DNA from: Corynebacterium sp. ACRQK
Lineage (GTDB): Bacteria; Actinomycetota; Actinomycetes; Mycobacteriales; Mycobacteriaceae
Direction: 5' to 3'
Assembly: GCF_022345965.1 (NCBI RefSeq)
Contig: NZ_JAKRMU010000001.1
Location: forward strand, 546,844-610,843
DNA length: 64,000 nucleotides
The notes under the pieces were generated by a model. That model had not been told where the DNA came from. It saw nothing but the letters and a program-made list of their open reading frames with translations, and searched no databases. Within the stretch, counting starts at the first letter, position 1. Every line of letters begins with the position of its first letter. Position numbers and translations under genes: made by a program. Below are positions 37,154 through 46,142 of the stretch, piece after piece.

Positions 37154-38452
37154 CTACTTGAAGGACACGTACTCCGGAAGGTCAGCAGGCTTTTCCAACG
37201 GCTGCTTCTTCGGGTTCATGTCCAGCCCCAGCTCCTTGGCGAATACCAGGCGGGTGGACTTGTAGGCTCGCTCGTCGGCCTCGTCCAGCTCGAACACGCG
37301 GGCGCCGCGCAGGGTGTGCATGGACCAGGTGCCGTCCTTCAACCCATAGGGGCCGAAACCGGTTCCCGGGCAGTAGCCCAGTTCTACCCCGAAGTAGTTG
37401 CCGTTGAAGGTGTTGATGTGGTCGTGGCCGCAGTAGATACCCAGGACGTCGCCGCGCTCGCGGACGGCGGAGTAGATGCCGGGGTTGAAGGCGCCGACGT
37501 AGACGTCCTCGTTCTTCACGCCCTCGATGCCGTGGCGCTTCTTGGCCTCGCCATGCTTGATGAGGTCGTTATTGTATGGCCCGCCGAACCACATATCGCG
37601 GTGCTCGTAGGTCGGGATGTGGAAGTACATCAGGCCTGGAATCTTCTTGCCGTAGCGCTCTTCGTAGCCCCGGGAGGTATCGCGGTACCACTGGATTTGG
37701 TCGCTGTGGATGTAGTCGTAGCCGGGGATCTCCTTGGTCTCCTGACCCGCCAGTTCCTCGCCGATGTAGTTCCCGGAATCCAGCAGCCAGATGGCGAATG
37801 CTGGGTTCGGGTTTGCGTTGCCCTGAACCAGCAGGGATACGTTGGATTCGCCGTGGATCGGGTCGTCCGCGACGTTGAGGTTGTACTTGTACTTGCGCAC
37901 GAAGTTCAGCAGCGCGATCTCGTCGGCTTGAGTGCCGTCCTCCATGGAGTCTTCGTCGTGGTTACCGAAGGTGATGGCCCATGGGATCTTGCGGGACTCC
38001 ATCGGCAGCACCACATTGTTTACCGCCTGGAATGCCTGTTCGGTGGTTTTGGGGCCAGAGGAGATCACGTCACCGTTGATCAGCGCAAAGTCCGGCTTCT
38101 CCTGGTCCAACACCTTGCCCATGAACTCGATGGTGCGGCGATCAGTGAGGTGATCGTCTTGAGTGTCATTGAACTGGACGATCTTGAACTTGCCGTCGCC
38201 GTTGAACTTCAGCGGCATGTCCGCGCCGCCGTTGTTGTCGCCACCGCCGTTTCCGCGCCCCGGGCCGAAGCTGGATCCGGCCAGCGAGCCTGCTGACGAG
38301 TTCCACGCCTGTGCCTGCGCTGCTGGCGCAAGTGCAGCGGTGACGCCCAACGCTCCGGTTCCCGCCAGGAAGTTACGGCGGTTCACATTGAACTGCTTGG
38401 GCGCATTCTGGCCTTCCAGCTGCTGCGATTTTTTAGATGAATTACTAGACAA
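37154..38452 (-). CDS. Exported calcineurin-like metallophosphoesterase
   Basis: The start used is a TTG at 38450-38452 with AAAGGA upstream; a longer frame to 38518 has no good site. The 432-residue product has a twin-arginine-type signal (NRRNFLAGTGALGVTAALAP ending AQA), a Gly/Asn linker, and metallophosphoesterase motifs: IVQFNDTQDDH, INGDVISSG, TFGNHDED and a late GHDH. Relatives include Icc/purple-acid phosphatase-like enzymes acting outside the cell. Export by Tat suits a metal loaded in the cytoplasm. Confidence 0.87.
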   Translation of the reverse strand: MSSNSSKKSQQLEGQNAPKQFNVNRRNFLAGTGALGVTAALAPAAQAQAWNSSAGSLAGSSFGPGRGNGGGDNNGGADMPLKFNGDGKFKIVQFNDTQDDHLTDRRTIEFMGKVLDQEKPDFALINGDVISSGPKTTEQAFQAVNNVVLPMESRKIPWAITFGNHDEDSMEDGTQADEIALLNFVRKYKYNLNVADDPIHGESNVSLLVQGNANPNPAFAIWLLDSGNYIGEELAGQETKEIPGYDYIHSDQIQWYRDTSRGYEERYGKKIPGLMYFHIPTYEHRDMWFGGPYNNDLIKHGEAKKRHGIEGVKNEDVYVGAFNPGIYSAVRERGDVLGIYCGHDHINTFNGNYFGVELGYCPGTGFGPYGLKDGTWSMHTLRGARVFELDEADERAYKSTRLVFAKELGLDMNPKKQPLEKPADLPEYVSFK

Positions 38453-38588
38453 GGTAATTGAGTTCCTTTTCCTGCGAGAATTGAACTTCCACAAGCTATC
38501 GGCCGCAGGTAAGCGCAAGGTTTCCTGAAGATGAATTCATAACAACTTCGCGTCTTCCCTCTCCACCGCTTGACCACTTCGCTTGACC

Positions 38589-38603
38589 TTGCCGTTGCGG
38601 CAA
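38589..38603. promoter_or_regulatory. Palindrome upstream of the TipA-like regulator
   Basis: TTGCCG-TTG-CGGCAA is a perfect inverted repeat, directly after a TTGACC that could serve as a -35 box, 18-32 bases before the regulator ATG. MerR-family proteins bind such dyads between -35 and -10, so autoregulation is plausible. Confidence 0.5.
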
Positions 38604-38620
38604 CCGAAAGGATGTAGCCC

Positions 38621-39397
38621 ATGACCGAATACACGATTGGTGATGCTGCAGATTTTTTGGGTGTGACGCCCAAAGCCCTGCGCCATTGGGATTCCATTGG
38701 GCTACTCAGCCCACAGTGGCGCACACTGGGCGACTACCGCCTCTATACCGAGGAAGATCTGCGCGTCGGCGCGGCCATTGTGCTGTACCGGGACATGGGT
38801 TTCAAGCTGGCGGAGATTCCCGACCTGATTGAAGCGCCTTCCGACGCTGCCCTTGACCGTGCCCTCCGCGCCCATCGGGAAGCCTTGGCGCGCAAGCGCG
38901 ACGAGGTGGAGAGCCAATTGCGTGCGGTCGAGGATTTGATAACAACAACCCGAGTGGAGGGATACACCATGGAACAAATGGACAAGATCAAGCAGTACTT
39001 CGGCGAGCAGATGCCCGCCTACCAGGAGGAAGCTCGCGAGCGTTGGGGCGACACCCCTGAATACCAGCAGTCCCAGGAAAAGCTGGCCTCTATGGGTGAC
39101 GGCGACTTCCAGGAGGTTAAGGCCAACCACGACCGCTTCGTGGCGGATCTGGTAGCTGCCCGAGATGGTGGCGTCACCCCCGATAGCGAAGAAGCACAAG
39201 AACTCGTGGAGCGGCACCGCGCAACGATTAACCAGTGGTACGAGGTTACGACCTCGCGGCAGCTGATTCTGGCACGGATGTACGTGGACGACGAGCGTTT
39301 TGCCGAGGCATACCAGGGCGCACAGGATTACCTGCTTTCGCTAGTGGAACACCGTGCGAAGCAGGAGGGAATCACCAATCCCAGCTGGGATGACTAG
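38621..39397 (+). CDS. MerR-family regulator with TipAS-type ligand domain
   Basis: The 258-residue protein has an N-terminal MerR winged helix (TIGDAADFLGVTPKALRHWD then LGDYRLYTEEDLRVGAAIVL), a long coiled coil (about residues 75-120), and a C-terminal helical domain (about 125-250, MPAYQEEARERWGDTPEYQQ) typical of TipAS, which binds thiopeptide antibiotics. An internal ATG near 38969 could give a stand-alone TipAS form, as known for tipA. No efflux gene is adjacent, though DUF1275 follows 22 bases later. Confidence 0.88.
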   Translation: MTEYTIGDAADFLGVTPKALRHWDSIGLLSPQWRTLGDYRLYTEEDLRVGAAIVLYRDMGFKLAEIPDLIEAPSDAALDRALRAHREALARKRDEVESQLRAVEDLITTTRVEGYTMEQMDKIKQYFGEQMPAYQEEARERWGDTPEYQQSQEKLASMGDGDFQEVKANHDRFVADLVAARDGGVTPDSEEAQELVERHRATINQWYEVTTSRQLILARMYVDDERFAEAYQGAQDYLLSLVEHRAKQEGITNPSWDD

Positions 39398-39419
39398 CCG
39401 GGGTTGCTACGATTGCGCC

Positions 39420-40097
39420 ATGAAAGGCTACCGCACCGGAGAACACGCACTGGCTATCTACCTATCCTCTATCGCAGGATTCGTAGATACGCTGGGCTTT
39501 TTGTATCTGGGAGGGTACTTCCTGTCGTTTATGTCGGGTAACACCACGCGCCTGACTGCGGCGGTCAATGCGGGGAAATGGGACGTCGCGATGACGGCTG
39601 GCGGGGTCATGGCGCTGTTCCTCATCGGCGTGGGAATCGGGGCGCTTATCAGTCAACTGGGGCGGCGCTATTTGCCCCCGACGCGCACGCGCGAAGCGAT
39701 TCTTCTGTTTATCTGCACCACCTCAACGATTGCCTCCGTACTGGTCTTAACCGGGCACGAACAGTTGGCGGTGTACAGCCTGTCATTCACCGTGGGCGCT
39801 ATGAATTCCACGTTCGAGCGCGACGGCGAGGTGAGCATTTCCCTGACGTACATGACGGGCACGCTGGTGAAGATGTCTCAGCGGTTCGTGGCCGCACTCT
39901 TCGGTGGCCCGCACTTGGATTGGCTCCGCTATTTCGCTCTGTGGATGGCGCTAGCCTGCGGGGCACTCCTGGGCGGCTGGATGTATGTCCAGGTGGGTCT
40001 GCACGCGGTTCTGGTGGTGACGGGCATGCTGTACGCGGGAACCGTGACTGCACTGGTGTACCGCCAATGGCGGCGCAACCGTGGGCTGGCGGTTTAG
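39420..40097 (+). CDS. DUF1275 (YoaK-like) membrane protein
   Basis: From the ATG at 39420 the product is 225 residues with about six hydrophobic segments. Family features are AIYLSSIAGFVDTLGFLYLG, then FMSGNTTRLTAAVNAG and MTGTLVKMSQRFVAAL. The family is conserved and uncharacterised. It may be co-transcribed with the TipA-like regulator just upstream. Confidence 0.87.
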   Translation: MKGYRTGEHALAIYLSSIAGFVDTLGFLYLGGYFLSFMSGNTTRLTAAVNAGKWDVAMTAGGVMALFLIGVGIGALISQLGRRYLPPTRTREAILLFICTTSTIASVLVLTGHEQLAVYSLSFTVGAMNSTFERDGEVSISLTYMTGTLVKMSQRFVAALFGGPHLDWLRYFALWMALACGALLGGWMYVQVGLHAVLVVTGMLYAGTVTALVYRQWRRNRGLAV

Positions 40098-40124
40098 CGC
40101 TAGTGGACTAGAGCTCCCAGGGGT

Positions 40125-40364
40125 TCAAATTGAGCATCCTCGCGGCTCGAAGTCCATCCGTTCGTCCTCGAGGTCAATGTCCTCTTCCATTTGCAACCGC
40201 GAAGCCCAGTCTTCATTCGAGCCGGAGATCTTCCTGTAGTCATCAATGGAAAGCAATACGAAGGCCGGCTCACCTCGATCAGTAATAACAACGGGCTCCT
40301 CACTGACCTTCCTTTTCGCGTAACTCACATCCTGATTGAACTCACGCGCACTCACGCTAGTCAT
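40125..40364 (-). CDS. Phd/YefM-family antitoxin without an adjacent toxin
   Basis: The 79-residue protein shows the Phd/YefM fold: MTSVSAREFNQDVSYAKRKV then EEPVVITDRGEPAFVLLSID and DYRKI. Such antitoxins bind DNA with the N-terminal part and the toxin with an acidic C-terminal helix (MEEDIDLEDERMD). Normally a PIN or RelE toxin gene follows directly; here the next 27 bases lead into the convergent DUF1275 gene, so no toxin remains. Confidence 0.85.
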   Translation of the reverse strand: MTSVSAREFNQDVSYAKRKVSEEPVVITDRGEPAFVLLSIDDYRKISGSNEDWASRLQMEEDIDLEDERMDFEPRGCSI

Positions 40365-40536
40365 GAGAACCCTTCTTTTGTAGCAACGTACCTACATTCT
40401 GACTAACCAGCCAACACTTTCAATATCCACAGTTAGAAACACTCTGTTTTTATCTTGGCAACACATTGTTGCTAAAGTCTGTGTAGCGATTGATCAACCG
40501 CTCACCTCCCCAACCTCAACCCCAGGGATTTTCATC

Positions 40537-41685
40537 ATGTTTCTAGCCTTGCGCGAAATGCTTTTTGCGCGCACCCGATTCCTTCTCATGAGCGTCGTGT
40601 AGGCACTCATATCCTTGCTGGTCGTCATCATCTCCGGCCTCACAGCCGGATTGGTTAACGACGGTGTTTCCGGTCTGAAGGCAATGGATAGTGACGTCAT
40701 CGCTTTCGCCGATGGCACCCAGACCGATTCGGCCTTCACGCGCTCCATCGTTGACATCACAGAGGCCGACAAGTTCGCCAACATCGACGGGGTGGAAGAG
40801 GCCGCCCCACTGGGCCTAACCATTGCAAACGCTCACAACCAGAACGGCAAGGCCGTCGACCTCACCCTCCTCGGCGTAAAGCCCGGTTCTTTCATCGCAC
40901 CGGAGGGCCTTCCAGAACAAAGCACCACCCCTAACGGCGGCGCCCCTACCAAAACCAAGCACGAGATTGTCGTGTCTTCCACCCTCCAAGACGAAGGCAT
41001 CAAAGAAGGCGACACCATCACGATCGATCGCCTGGAAATCCCGTTGAAGGTCGTCGGCTTCACCGATGGCCAGCGCACCTTCGGCCACGTCGATGCCGCT
41101 TACCTACCCCTCGACGTCTGGCAGGAAATCCACGCCGGCGCACGCAAGGGCGAAAAGGTAAGCCCAGAGGCGTACAAGGAAATCTCCGTCATCGCCGCCC
41201 GCACGCAGGACAAGCCAGACACTGAGGCGCTCTCCGACGCCTCCGGCCTGGACGTCCGCACCCTCAAGGAAAGCTTCGATTCCTCCCCTGGCTACACCGC
41301 CGAAATGATGACCCTTTCCATGATCAAGTGGTTCCTTTACGTCATCGCCGCCCTGGTGACCGGCGCCTTCTTCCTAGTGTGGACCATCCAGCGTGCCGGC
41401 AATATCGCCGCACTGCGCGCGATGGGAGCCACGAAGGGCTTCCTGCTCCGCGACAGCCTGGGCCAAGCCGTCATCATCCTGGGCGCGTCCGTCATCGTCG
41501 GTGCGCTTATTGCCGTCGGCCTCGGCAGCCTCCTGGAAACCACGGCGATGCCCTACGCCACCGAACTCGGATCCGTCCTCAGCGGCAGCGCGATCCTCTT
41601 CGTATCTGGCCTGATCGGCGCGCTGATCGCCGTCGTCCGTGTCACCCGCACTAACCCGCTTGCAGCCCTAGGAGAAAACCGATGA
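40537..41685 (+). pseudogene. FtsX-like ABC transporter permease with an in-frame TAG at codon 22
   Basis: The natural start is the ATG at 40537 (MFLALREMLFARTRFLLMSV). TAG at 40600-40602 interrupts the first membrane helix; the frame then continues ALISLLVVIISGLTAGLVND for 356 more codons to 41685. The rest has an extracellular domain (about residues 50-240) and three more helices with the FtsX signature (RAGNIAALRAMGATKGFLLR). Restart at the TTG at 40615 is possible but has no ribosome site and would lose half of helix 1. It is a recent nonsense allele or a sequencing error. The ATPase gene overlaps the stop. Confidence 0.8.
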
Positions 41686-42359
41686 GCCCCGCCCTGGAAC
41701 TTAAAGACGTCACGGTGACCTACACCGACGGCGATTCCCAGATCACCGCGTTGGACAAGGTGAACCTGACCGTCGAGCCCGGAGAGTTCGTCGCCGTCGT
41801 CGGCCCCTCCGGTTCCGGTAAGTCCACGCTGTTGGCCGTCGCTGGAGCGCTGACCAACCCGGCCGCGGGTGGCGTCACAATCGGCGACGAAGACATCACC
41901 AACTACGACGACAAGGAACTAGCCCGCATTCGTCGCGACTACATCGGCTTCGTCTTTCAATCCTCCGGCAGTCTGCCGGGCGCCCTCACCGCCGAGGAAC
42001 AACTGGAGCTCGCCGCGCGCGTTATGGGTAAGCACGGTCGTTACTCTGGTGCGGAGCTGTTGGAGAAGGTTGGTATGACGCCCCGAGCTAAGCACCGTCC
42101 GGGAAATCTGTCGGGTGGCGAGCGTCAGCGGGTGGGCATTGCCCGAGCTCTCGTCGGCGACCCACAGGTGTTGCTGGTCGACGAGCCCACCGCGGCTCTG
42201 GATCGCAAGAGATCACAAGAAATCGTGGAGCTGTTGGCCCGCGAATGTCACGAATTCAACGTCGCGGGCGTGATGGTCACTCACGATCACGAGGTCTTGA
42301 ACCACTGCGACAAGGTCTACGAAATGGTCGACGGACGCCTGAGCGCTGCCTCCATCTAG
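41682..42359 (+). CDS. ABC transporter ATP-binding protein (LolD/MacB type)
   Basis: The 225-residue protein has Walker A GPSGSGKSTLL, signature NLSGGERQRVGIARAL and Walker B VLLVDEPTAALD, followed by MVTHDHEV. Its ATG overlaps the permease stop (ATGA at 41682-41685), so translation depends partly on the permease, whose reading frame is broken near its start. The pair would form an exporter or lipoprotein/drug-release complex of the MacB/FtsX class. Confidence 0.92.
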   Translation: MSPALELKDVTVTYTDGDSQITALDKVNLTVEPGEFVAVVGPSGSGKSTLLAVAGALTNPAAGGVTIGDEDITNYDDKELARIRRDYIGFVFQSSGSLPGALTAEEQLELAARVMGKHGRYSGAELLEKVGMTPRAKHRPGNLSGGERQRVGIARALVGDPQVLLVDEPTAALDRKRSQEIVELLARECHEFNVAGVMVTHDHEVLNHCDKVYEMVDGRLSAASI

Positions 42360-42413
42360 GCATCCAAATAGGCCTGTACGCAGGCCGAAAAGCGGGTAGT
42401 AAACTAGGGAACC

Positions 42414-42980
42414 ATGCCGAAGATCACGGAGACGACAGTAGCGGAGCACCGCGCGGTTCAGCACCGCGCGGTGCTGGAGGCCGCCGAGCGGCTGATCGTT
42501 GCTGGCGGCGGCAAGGTTCCCTCACTGGCAGAGGTGGCAGCCGAGGTTGGCCTAGCCCGCCCCAGCGTCTACCGCTACGTCTCCTCCCAACATGATCTGA
42601 TGGTTCAACTGCTGGTACTTAACAGCGAAACCTGGCATGACCAGCTGGAGGACAAGGTAAAAGCCGCCCCGCCAGAGCACGAAGAGCGCATCTGCGCCTA
42701 TGTGGACGCGATGCTCGATCTCTTCGTTCACGGCTCCCACGGCCCCCTAATGGCCGCCGCCCAGCACTTCCCGGAAGCGTTCGCCGAGGAAAAGGTGCAG
42801 AAATCACACGCTGGTTTTAAGGAGATCGTGGATAGCTTCTGCCCCGGCGTTTCCTCCATCGATATTGGATTGCTGAATGCGGCGGTGGTGAGGGCGTCAG
42901 AAATGGCAAAAACCCCCGAAGACCTAGAACAGGCGACGGCAACACTGCACCGCATGGCGCGCGCCATCGTGTCGGGATAA
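42414..42980 (+). CDS. TetR-family transcriptional regulator
   Basis: The 188-residue protein has an N-terminal TetR HTH (VLEAAERLIVAGGGKVPSLA then EVAAEVGLARPSVYRYVSSQ) and a helical ligand domain. It follows the ABC pair by 54 bases on the same strand, so it probably controls that exporter. A small hairpin (GGCCTG-4-CAGGCC at 42371-42386) lies between them. Confidence 0.9.
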   Translation: MPKITETTVAEHRAVQHRAVLEAAERLIVAGGGKVPSLAEVAAEVGLARPSVYRYVSSQHDLMVQLLVLNSETWHDQLEDKVKAAPPEHEERICAYVDAMLDLFVHGSHGPLMAAAQHFPEAFAEEKVQKSHAGFKEIVDSFCPGVSSIDIGLLNAAVVRASEMAKTPEDLEQATATLHRMARAIVSG

Positions 42981-43051
42981 ACCGTCGCAACGAGCCCCCA
43001 ATTCCTTAGTTCGGCGGGGACAATCCCCGGCGACGTTGTACGCTTAACCTC

Positions 43052-43669
43052 ATGCGAAATCGCCTTGTTGCACTCTCCGTTGCCGCATTGACGGCCCTCT
43101 CGCTTGCAGCCTGTTCGGATGACGAGACTCCGCCTGAGCCGAACGCTGCTCAGTCTTCTAAGGAGTCCGGCGAAACTTCCGCCGCCGAAGGACAAGGAGA
43201 CACTTCGGAAGAAGGGCAAGATGATGAGGCCACAGATAACAAGGCTCAAAAGCGCCCCAACCCCACAGCACCCAGCACTCCGAAGCCCGACAAGGTCGAG
43301 CTCGCTCCGAATGAAGCAGCCCTGGAGGGCGAGCTGATGAAGGTGCGTTTCAGCGACATGACCCCACCGGAGGACTTCGCACGAGTGGCGGACATCGTGG
43401 ACGATAGCGTGGTCTACTACGCGATCAAGCTCGATCCGAAGAAGCCCGTAACGGCGAAGCTGGGGGCGGGCATTGGCACCCAGACTCCCGAATGGGCCAT
43501 CGTTGGCAGCAGCAGTATGCCGAATGAAATGAACTGGGACTCTATGGTCGGGCGCAAAATCCGCGCCATCGCGCACCGGGATAACATGACCTTCGCGACG
43601 GACCCGTCTGCTCCCCCGACGGCGGTGACGGTCGAGAACTCGGACTACAAGCCAGAGATCCTCGACTAA
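43052..43669 (+). CDS. Lipoprotein of unknown function
   Basis: The 205-residue product has a signal peptide and lipobox (LTALSLAAC), an acidic Ser/Glu/Asn-rich linker (residues 22-85) and a folded C-terminal domain containing MKVRFSDMTPPEDFARVADI and GTQTPEWAIVGSSSMPNEM. I recognise no domain. It has its own upstream gap and appears monocistronic. Confidence 0.78.
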   Translation: MRNRLVALSVAALTALSLAACSDDETPPEPNAAQSSKESGETSAAEGQGDTSEEGQDDEATDNKAQKRPNPTAPSTPKPDKVELAPNEAALEGELMKVRFSDMTPPEDFARVADIVDDSVVYYAIKLDPKKPVTAKLGAGIGTQTPEWAIVGSSSMPNEMNWDSMVGRKIRAIAHRDNMTFATDPSAPPTAVTVENSDYKPEILD

Positions 43670-43767
43670 GGGGTATGCCGCTATATTCCCATCAAGTTTT
43701 CGGCAGATGCATCCAGAGTTCATGAGATCATGTACCTGGAAAGCTGCTGGTTACTCCGAGGTGAAAA

Positions 43768-44589
43768 ATGGGATTCCTATCTAAATTGCTCGGCCTGCAA
43801 CAAGCCAAGCCGAAGCCGCAGAAACGCGAACCTGCACGCAAAAATGGTAACTTCCTGAAACCATGGCCCGCCAAACCACAAACTAAGATTCTGGAGTTAC
43901 CCGGCGGGTTCGACCGCACGCTCTATGTTTACGATGACTCACCTTTCTCCACCGCCAAACGCGGCGACACTATTCAGGTTGAATTCTTCCCTGGCGAAGC
44001 AACTCTGTTGAGTAAAAAGTCAGGGTCGGCGGTGGATACCCATAAAGACGCGGCGGTTTGCCTGCTCCACAAGGGCCGGCCAGTCGGCGTGGTTTTCGAC
44101 TATCGGAACGACGTTCGGCTCGCTTACGACAAAGGAATTCGGCTTTTGGCTACCGCAACGGTCGGCCGCCAATTACCTGATTATGGCAATATCCGCGCTC
44201 TAACTCTTCACCTTCCAACCAGCCGAAGCACTACTAGACAATTAATTGAGAACTATGAGGTAAACAGCAAAGTTCCCAAGAGTGCACAAAGGATTCAATT
44301 TAACGAATGGGACGAGCAGGACTTCGAACAGCTCACTGGAAGAAGTAGTTGGGCCTTCGAAAATGCAAGATTGGAGTTTCTCCCTGTCCCCAAGGGATCA
44401 TCCGCGAAGCCCCACATTCTTGCTTCCTCAGCGGAGGGGCGAAAGGTATTCCGTCTAACTGCACGTAACTCGGTCTACAAGGATGTAGCCTCAGCCATTG
44501 AATCCAGCGCAGAATTCCTGATTCTTGCTGAACGGCGAACTGCTGGAGATGGGCGAGTGGGCTACAACATCACACTCGCTCATTGGTAA
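43768..44589 (+). CDS. Protein of unknown function
   Basis: The 273-residue protein starts with a basic stretch (KPKPQKREPARKNGNFLKPW), followed by beta-rich segments (LPGGFDRTLYVYDDSPFSTA, GVVFDYRNDVRLAYDKGIRL) and a tail with LTARNSVYKDVASAIESSAE. Its base composition is lower in GC than the neighbours. No signal peptide or membrane helix is seen. A GAGGTGAAAA site precedes the ATG. I do not recognise the family; recent acquisition is possible. Confidence 0.7.
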   Translation: MGFLSKLLGLQQAKPKPQKREPARKNGNFLKPWPAKPQTKILELPGGFDRTLYVYDDSPFSTAKRGDTIQVEFFPGEATLLSKKSGSAVDTHKDAAVCLLHKGRPVGVVFDYRNDVRLAYDKGIRLLATATVGRQLPDYGNIRALTLHLPTSRSTTRQLIENYEVNSKVPKSAQRIQFNEWDEQDFEQLTGRSSWAFENARLEFLPVPKGSSAKPHILASSAEGRKVFRLTARNSVYKDVASAIESSAEFLILAERRTAGDGRVGYNITLAHW

Positions 44590-44658
44590 CAGGCTAGTTT
44601 TAAGTTTCCCTTCACCCTGACCAAGGGAGTTGGCCCCATATCCTTCACCACCCTCGCG

Positions 44659-45288
44659 TCACTTAGTGCCCAGCAACTCCCGGATGCTGACAACCGACCT
44701 CGACACCTTGCTCACGTCTCTGGCCTCGACGGTGGACGGCGGAGGGTAGAGGGAAATGCCCTGTGACAGCGCCAACGGCGCCACCTCGTCTTGCCAGCCA
44801 GGCCAGCGCAGCCCCTCGAAAACCACCCCCAGTCCGCCGCCCAGCGCAGCCATAAGGAACGCCGAGTAGCCTCCACCGAGCCCGTCCCATGTGAGGGTGT
44901 CCGGCCCGAAGTAGCAGACTTCGCCGGGCGAGACACCCAGCGCGCCGCCGTCAATGGCGAATAGGCCACCGAGGACGTCATGTCCGACGATGAGCGCACC
45001 AGGCGGTGCCGAAACGGAGCCTCCCAGCCCGTTTGTTTCAGCGATGCTAGGCAGGCTCTCACTACCGCCGCCGTACAGACGAACCCAGCCGTGCTCCGCG
45101 ACGATACCGCCGGTGTGCAGCGCGACGGCTCCCATCATCGACGCGGCAGTGACCTGCAACTCCCACAGCGAACGCTGCCCTTGCTCTGAGGCGACGGACA
45201 GCGCGATAGCCTCAGATTCAGCTAACGCCTTCTGAAGGTGGGGCCAGGCCGGATCGTCGACGGCGATGAGGCTTTCGGTGTCGCGCAT
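44659..45288 (-). CDS. DUF2625-family protein
   Basis: From the ATG at 45286-45288 (AAGGAGCCCTA just upstream) the product is 209 residues. It follows the DUF2625 pattern: DDPAWPHLQKALAESEAIAL near the start, then TGGIVAEHGWVRLYGGGSES, VGHDVLGGLFAIDGGALGVS and CYFGPDTLTWDGLGGGYSAF. The family is uncharacterised and cytoplasmic. Confidence 0.82.
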   Translation of the reverse strand: MRDTESLIAVDDPAWPHLQKALAESEAIALSVASEQGQRSLWELQVTAASMMGAVALHTGGIVAEHGWVRLYGGGSESLPSIAETNGLGGSVSAPPGALIVGHDVLGGLFAIDGGALGVSPGEVCYFGPDTLTWDGLGGGYSAFLMAALGGGLGVVFEGLRWPGWQDEVAPLALSQGISLYPPPSTVEARDVSKVSRSVVSIRELLGTK

Positions 45289-45311
45289 TAGGGCTCCTTC
45301 GCTTGTGGTAG

Positions 45312-45499
45312 TCACATATCCAATTGGAGGGCGGCCTGTTCGTCGTCGACGATGCCCGTCAGGTAGTCGACCATTCCGAGCATGCCCATCTCCCAGTGAA
45401 TAGCTTCTGACAGGTATTGCAACGGAATTCTAGAACAGAGTTCTCCTAAGCTCAGCGCAGTCGCGCCTGGGCGGATCGACCTTGTCCGTGGCGATCGCA
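45312..45499 (-). pseudogene. Possible gene fragment upstream of the DUF2625 gene
   Basis: The minus strand is open with protein-like content ending LSLGELCSRIPLQYLSEAI, HWEMGMLGMVDYLTGIVDDE, QAALQLDM and TGA at 45312. No start codon with a ribosome site is visible, and the open frame runs into the higA 3' end. It may be the C-terminal remnant of a gene displaced by the HigBA segment. I do not recognise it. Confidence 0.35.
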
Positions 45500-45502
45500 G
45501 TT

Positions 45503-45811
45503 CTATGCCGAGGCAGCTTGGACCGGCTGAATCTGCTCAATCTCGGTGAGGATTTTATCCTCGGCCACATCCAAGTCGTACTGGGTCTGTAACCCGAGCC
45601 AGAACTGGGGGCTCATCCCGAAAAACTTCGCCAAACGAAGGGCCGTGTCCGCGGTAACAGCGCGCTTTCTATGAACGATCTCATTGATCCGACGAGGGGG
45701 AACGCCGATAGAAACAGCAAGCTTGTGCTGCGTAATCCCCATCTCCTTGAGAAAATCCTCCATGAGGATCTCGCCGGGGTGAACCGGAGGGAGCTTGTCA
45801 GTGGTAGTCAA
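45503..45811 (-). CDS. higA: HigA-type antitoxin, copy 1
   Basis: The 102-residue protein starts at a TTG (LTTTDKLPPVHPGEIL) with GAGG 8 bases upstream, inside the end of higB. The HTH_XRE segment is typical of HigA (MGITQHKLAVSIGVPPRRIN then EIVHRKRAVTADTALRLAKF). HigA binds the toxin and represses the operon. The toxin-first order and the 14-base overlap are standard for higBA. It is nearly identical to the copy at 58945-59253. Confidence 0.92.
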   Translation of the reverse strand: MTTTDKLPPVHPGEILMEDFLKEMGITQHKLAVSIGVPPRRINEIVHRKRAVTADTALRLAKFFGMSPQFWLGLQTQYDLDVAEDKILTEIEQIQPVQAASA

Positions 45812-46079
45812 CGATCTCAACCTCCTCTGGCCCTGCGGCGGACCACCGAAAACAGATCCGCCACTGGTTGTTGATTCGAATACTGTGCTGACCCTGACGA
45901 TCGTCTTTCAATGCCTCGAGACGGTTTCCCGGAGGAATCCGCAACTCTTGAAGGCTCTGTGCGTAGCCAAGCTGGCGCAGTTTACGCAGCGCCACTGAGT
46001 GAATGCGGGGATCAATCGAGGGCACACGCTCTCGATTCCACAAACGCTCAGTGTCCTTGTTGGCGAACGACTGGATCAT
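45798..46079 (-). CDS. higB: HigB-type toxin, copy 1 (RelE/ParE fold)
   Basis: The 93-residue basic protein matches plasmid-maintenance HigB toxins: MIQSFANKDTERLWNRERV, then LRKLRQLGYAQSLQELRIPP and the C-terminal INNQWRICFRWSAAGPEEVE with IVDYH. The family cleaves mRNA on the ribosome. An AGGGTGAAGC sequence precedes the ATG. Forty bases upstream lies a copy of the ychF 3' end, the left border of the accessory array. Confidence 0.92.
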   Translation of the reverse strand: MIQSFANKDTERLWNRERVPSIDPRIHSVALRKLRQLGYAQSLQELRIPPGNRLEALKDDRQGQHSIRINNQWRICFRWSAAGPEEVEIVDYH

Positions 46080-46118
46080 GCTTCACCCTATCCCCCATAA
46101 CGCGAAGCGTCAATAACG

Positions 46119-46142
46119 CTACACGTTAAACTTGAACTCCAC
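46119..46142. repeat. ychF 3'-end junction repeat 1
   Basis: Read on the minus strand this encodes VEFKFNV and a TAG stop, the C-terminus of YchF, with codons AAG for Lys and TTT for Phe. The left-hand end of the accessory array lies here. On the right it continues ACGACGTGTCGTTGC, which resembles the ACGGTATGTCGTTGC of the other junctions. Confidence 0.8.

Larger units (their letters stand above)
45503..46142. repeat. HigBA-plus-junction repeat unit, copy 1 (partner at 58945-59583)
   Basis: About 640 bases carrying higA, higB, the upstream stretch TCACCCTATCCCCCATAACG and the ychF-end junction recur at 58945-59583 in the same orientation. Differences are scattered, so these are diverged copies rather than a fresh duplication. 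They bracket 12.8 kb. Confidence 0.85.

Noticed and set aside
42371..42386. GGCCTG-4-CAGGCC as a terminator between the ABC genes and tetR
   Set aside because: Stem of six pairs without a T run; could equally be a regulator site, so no feature was called.
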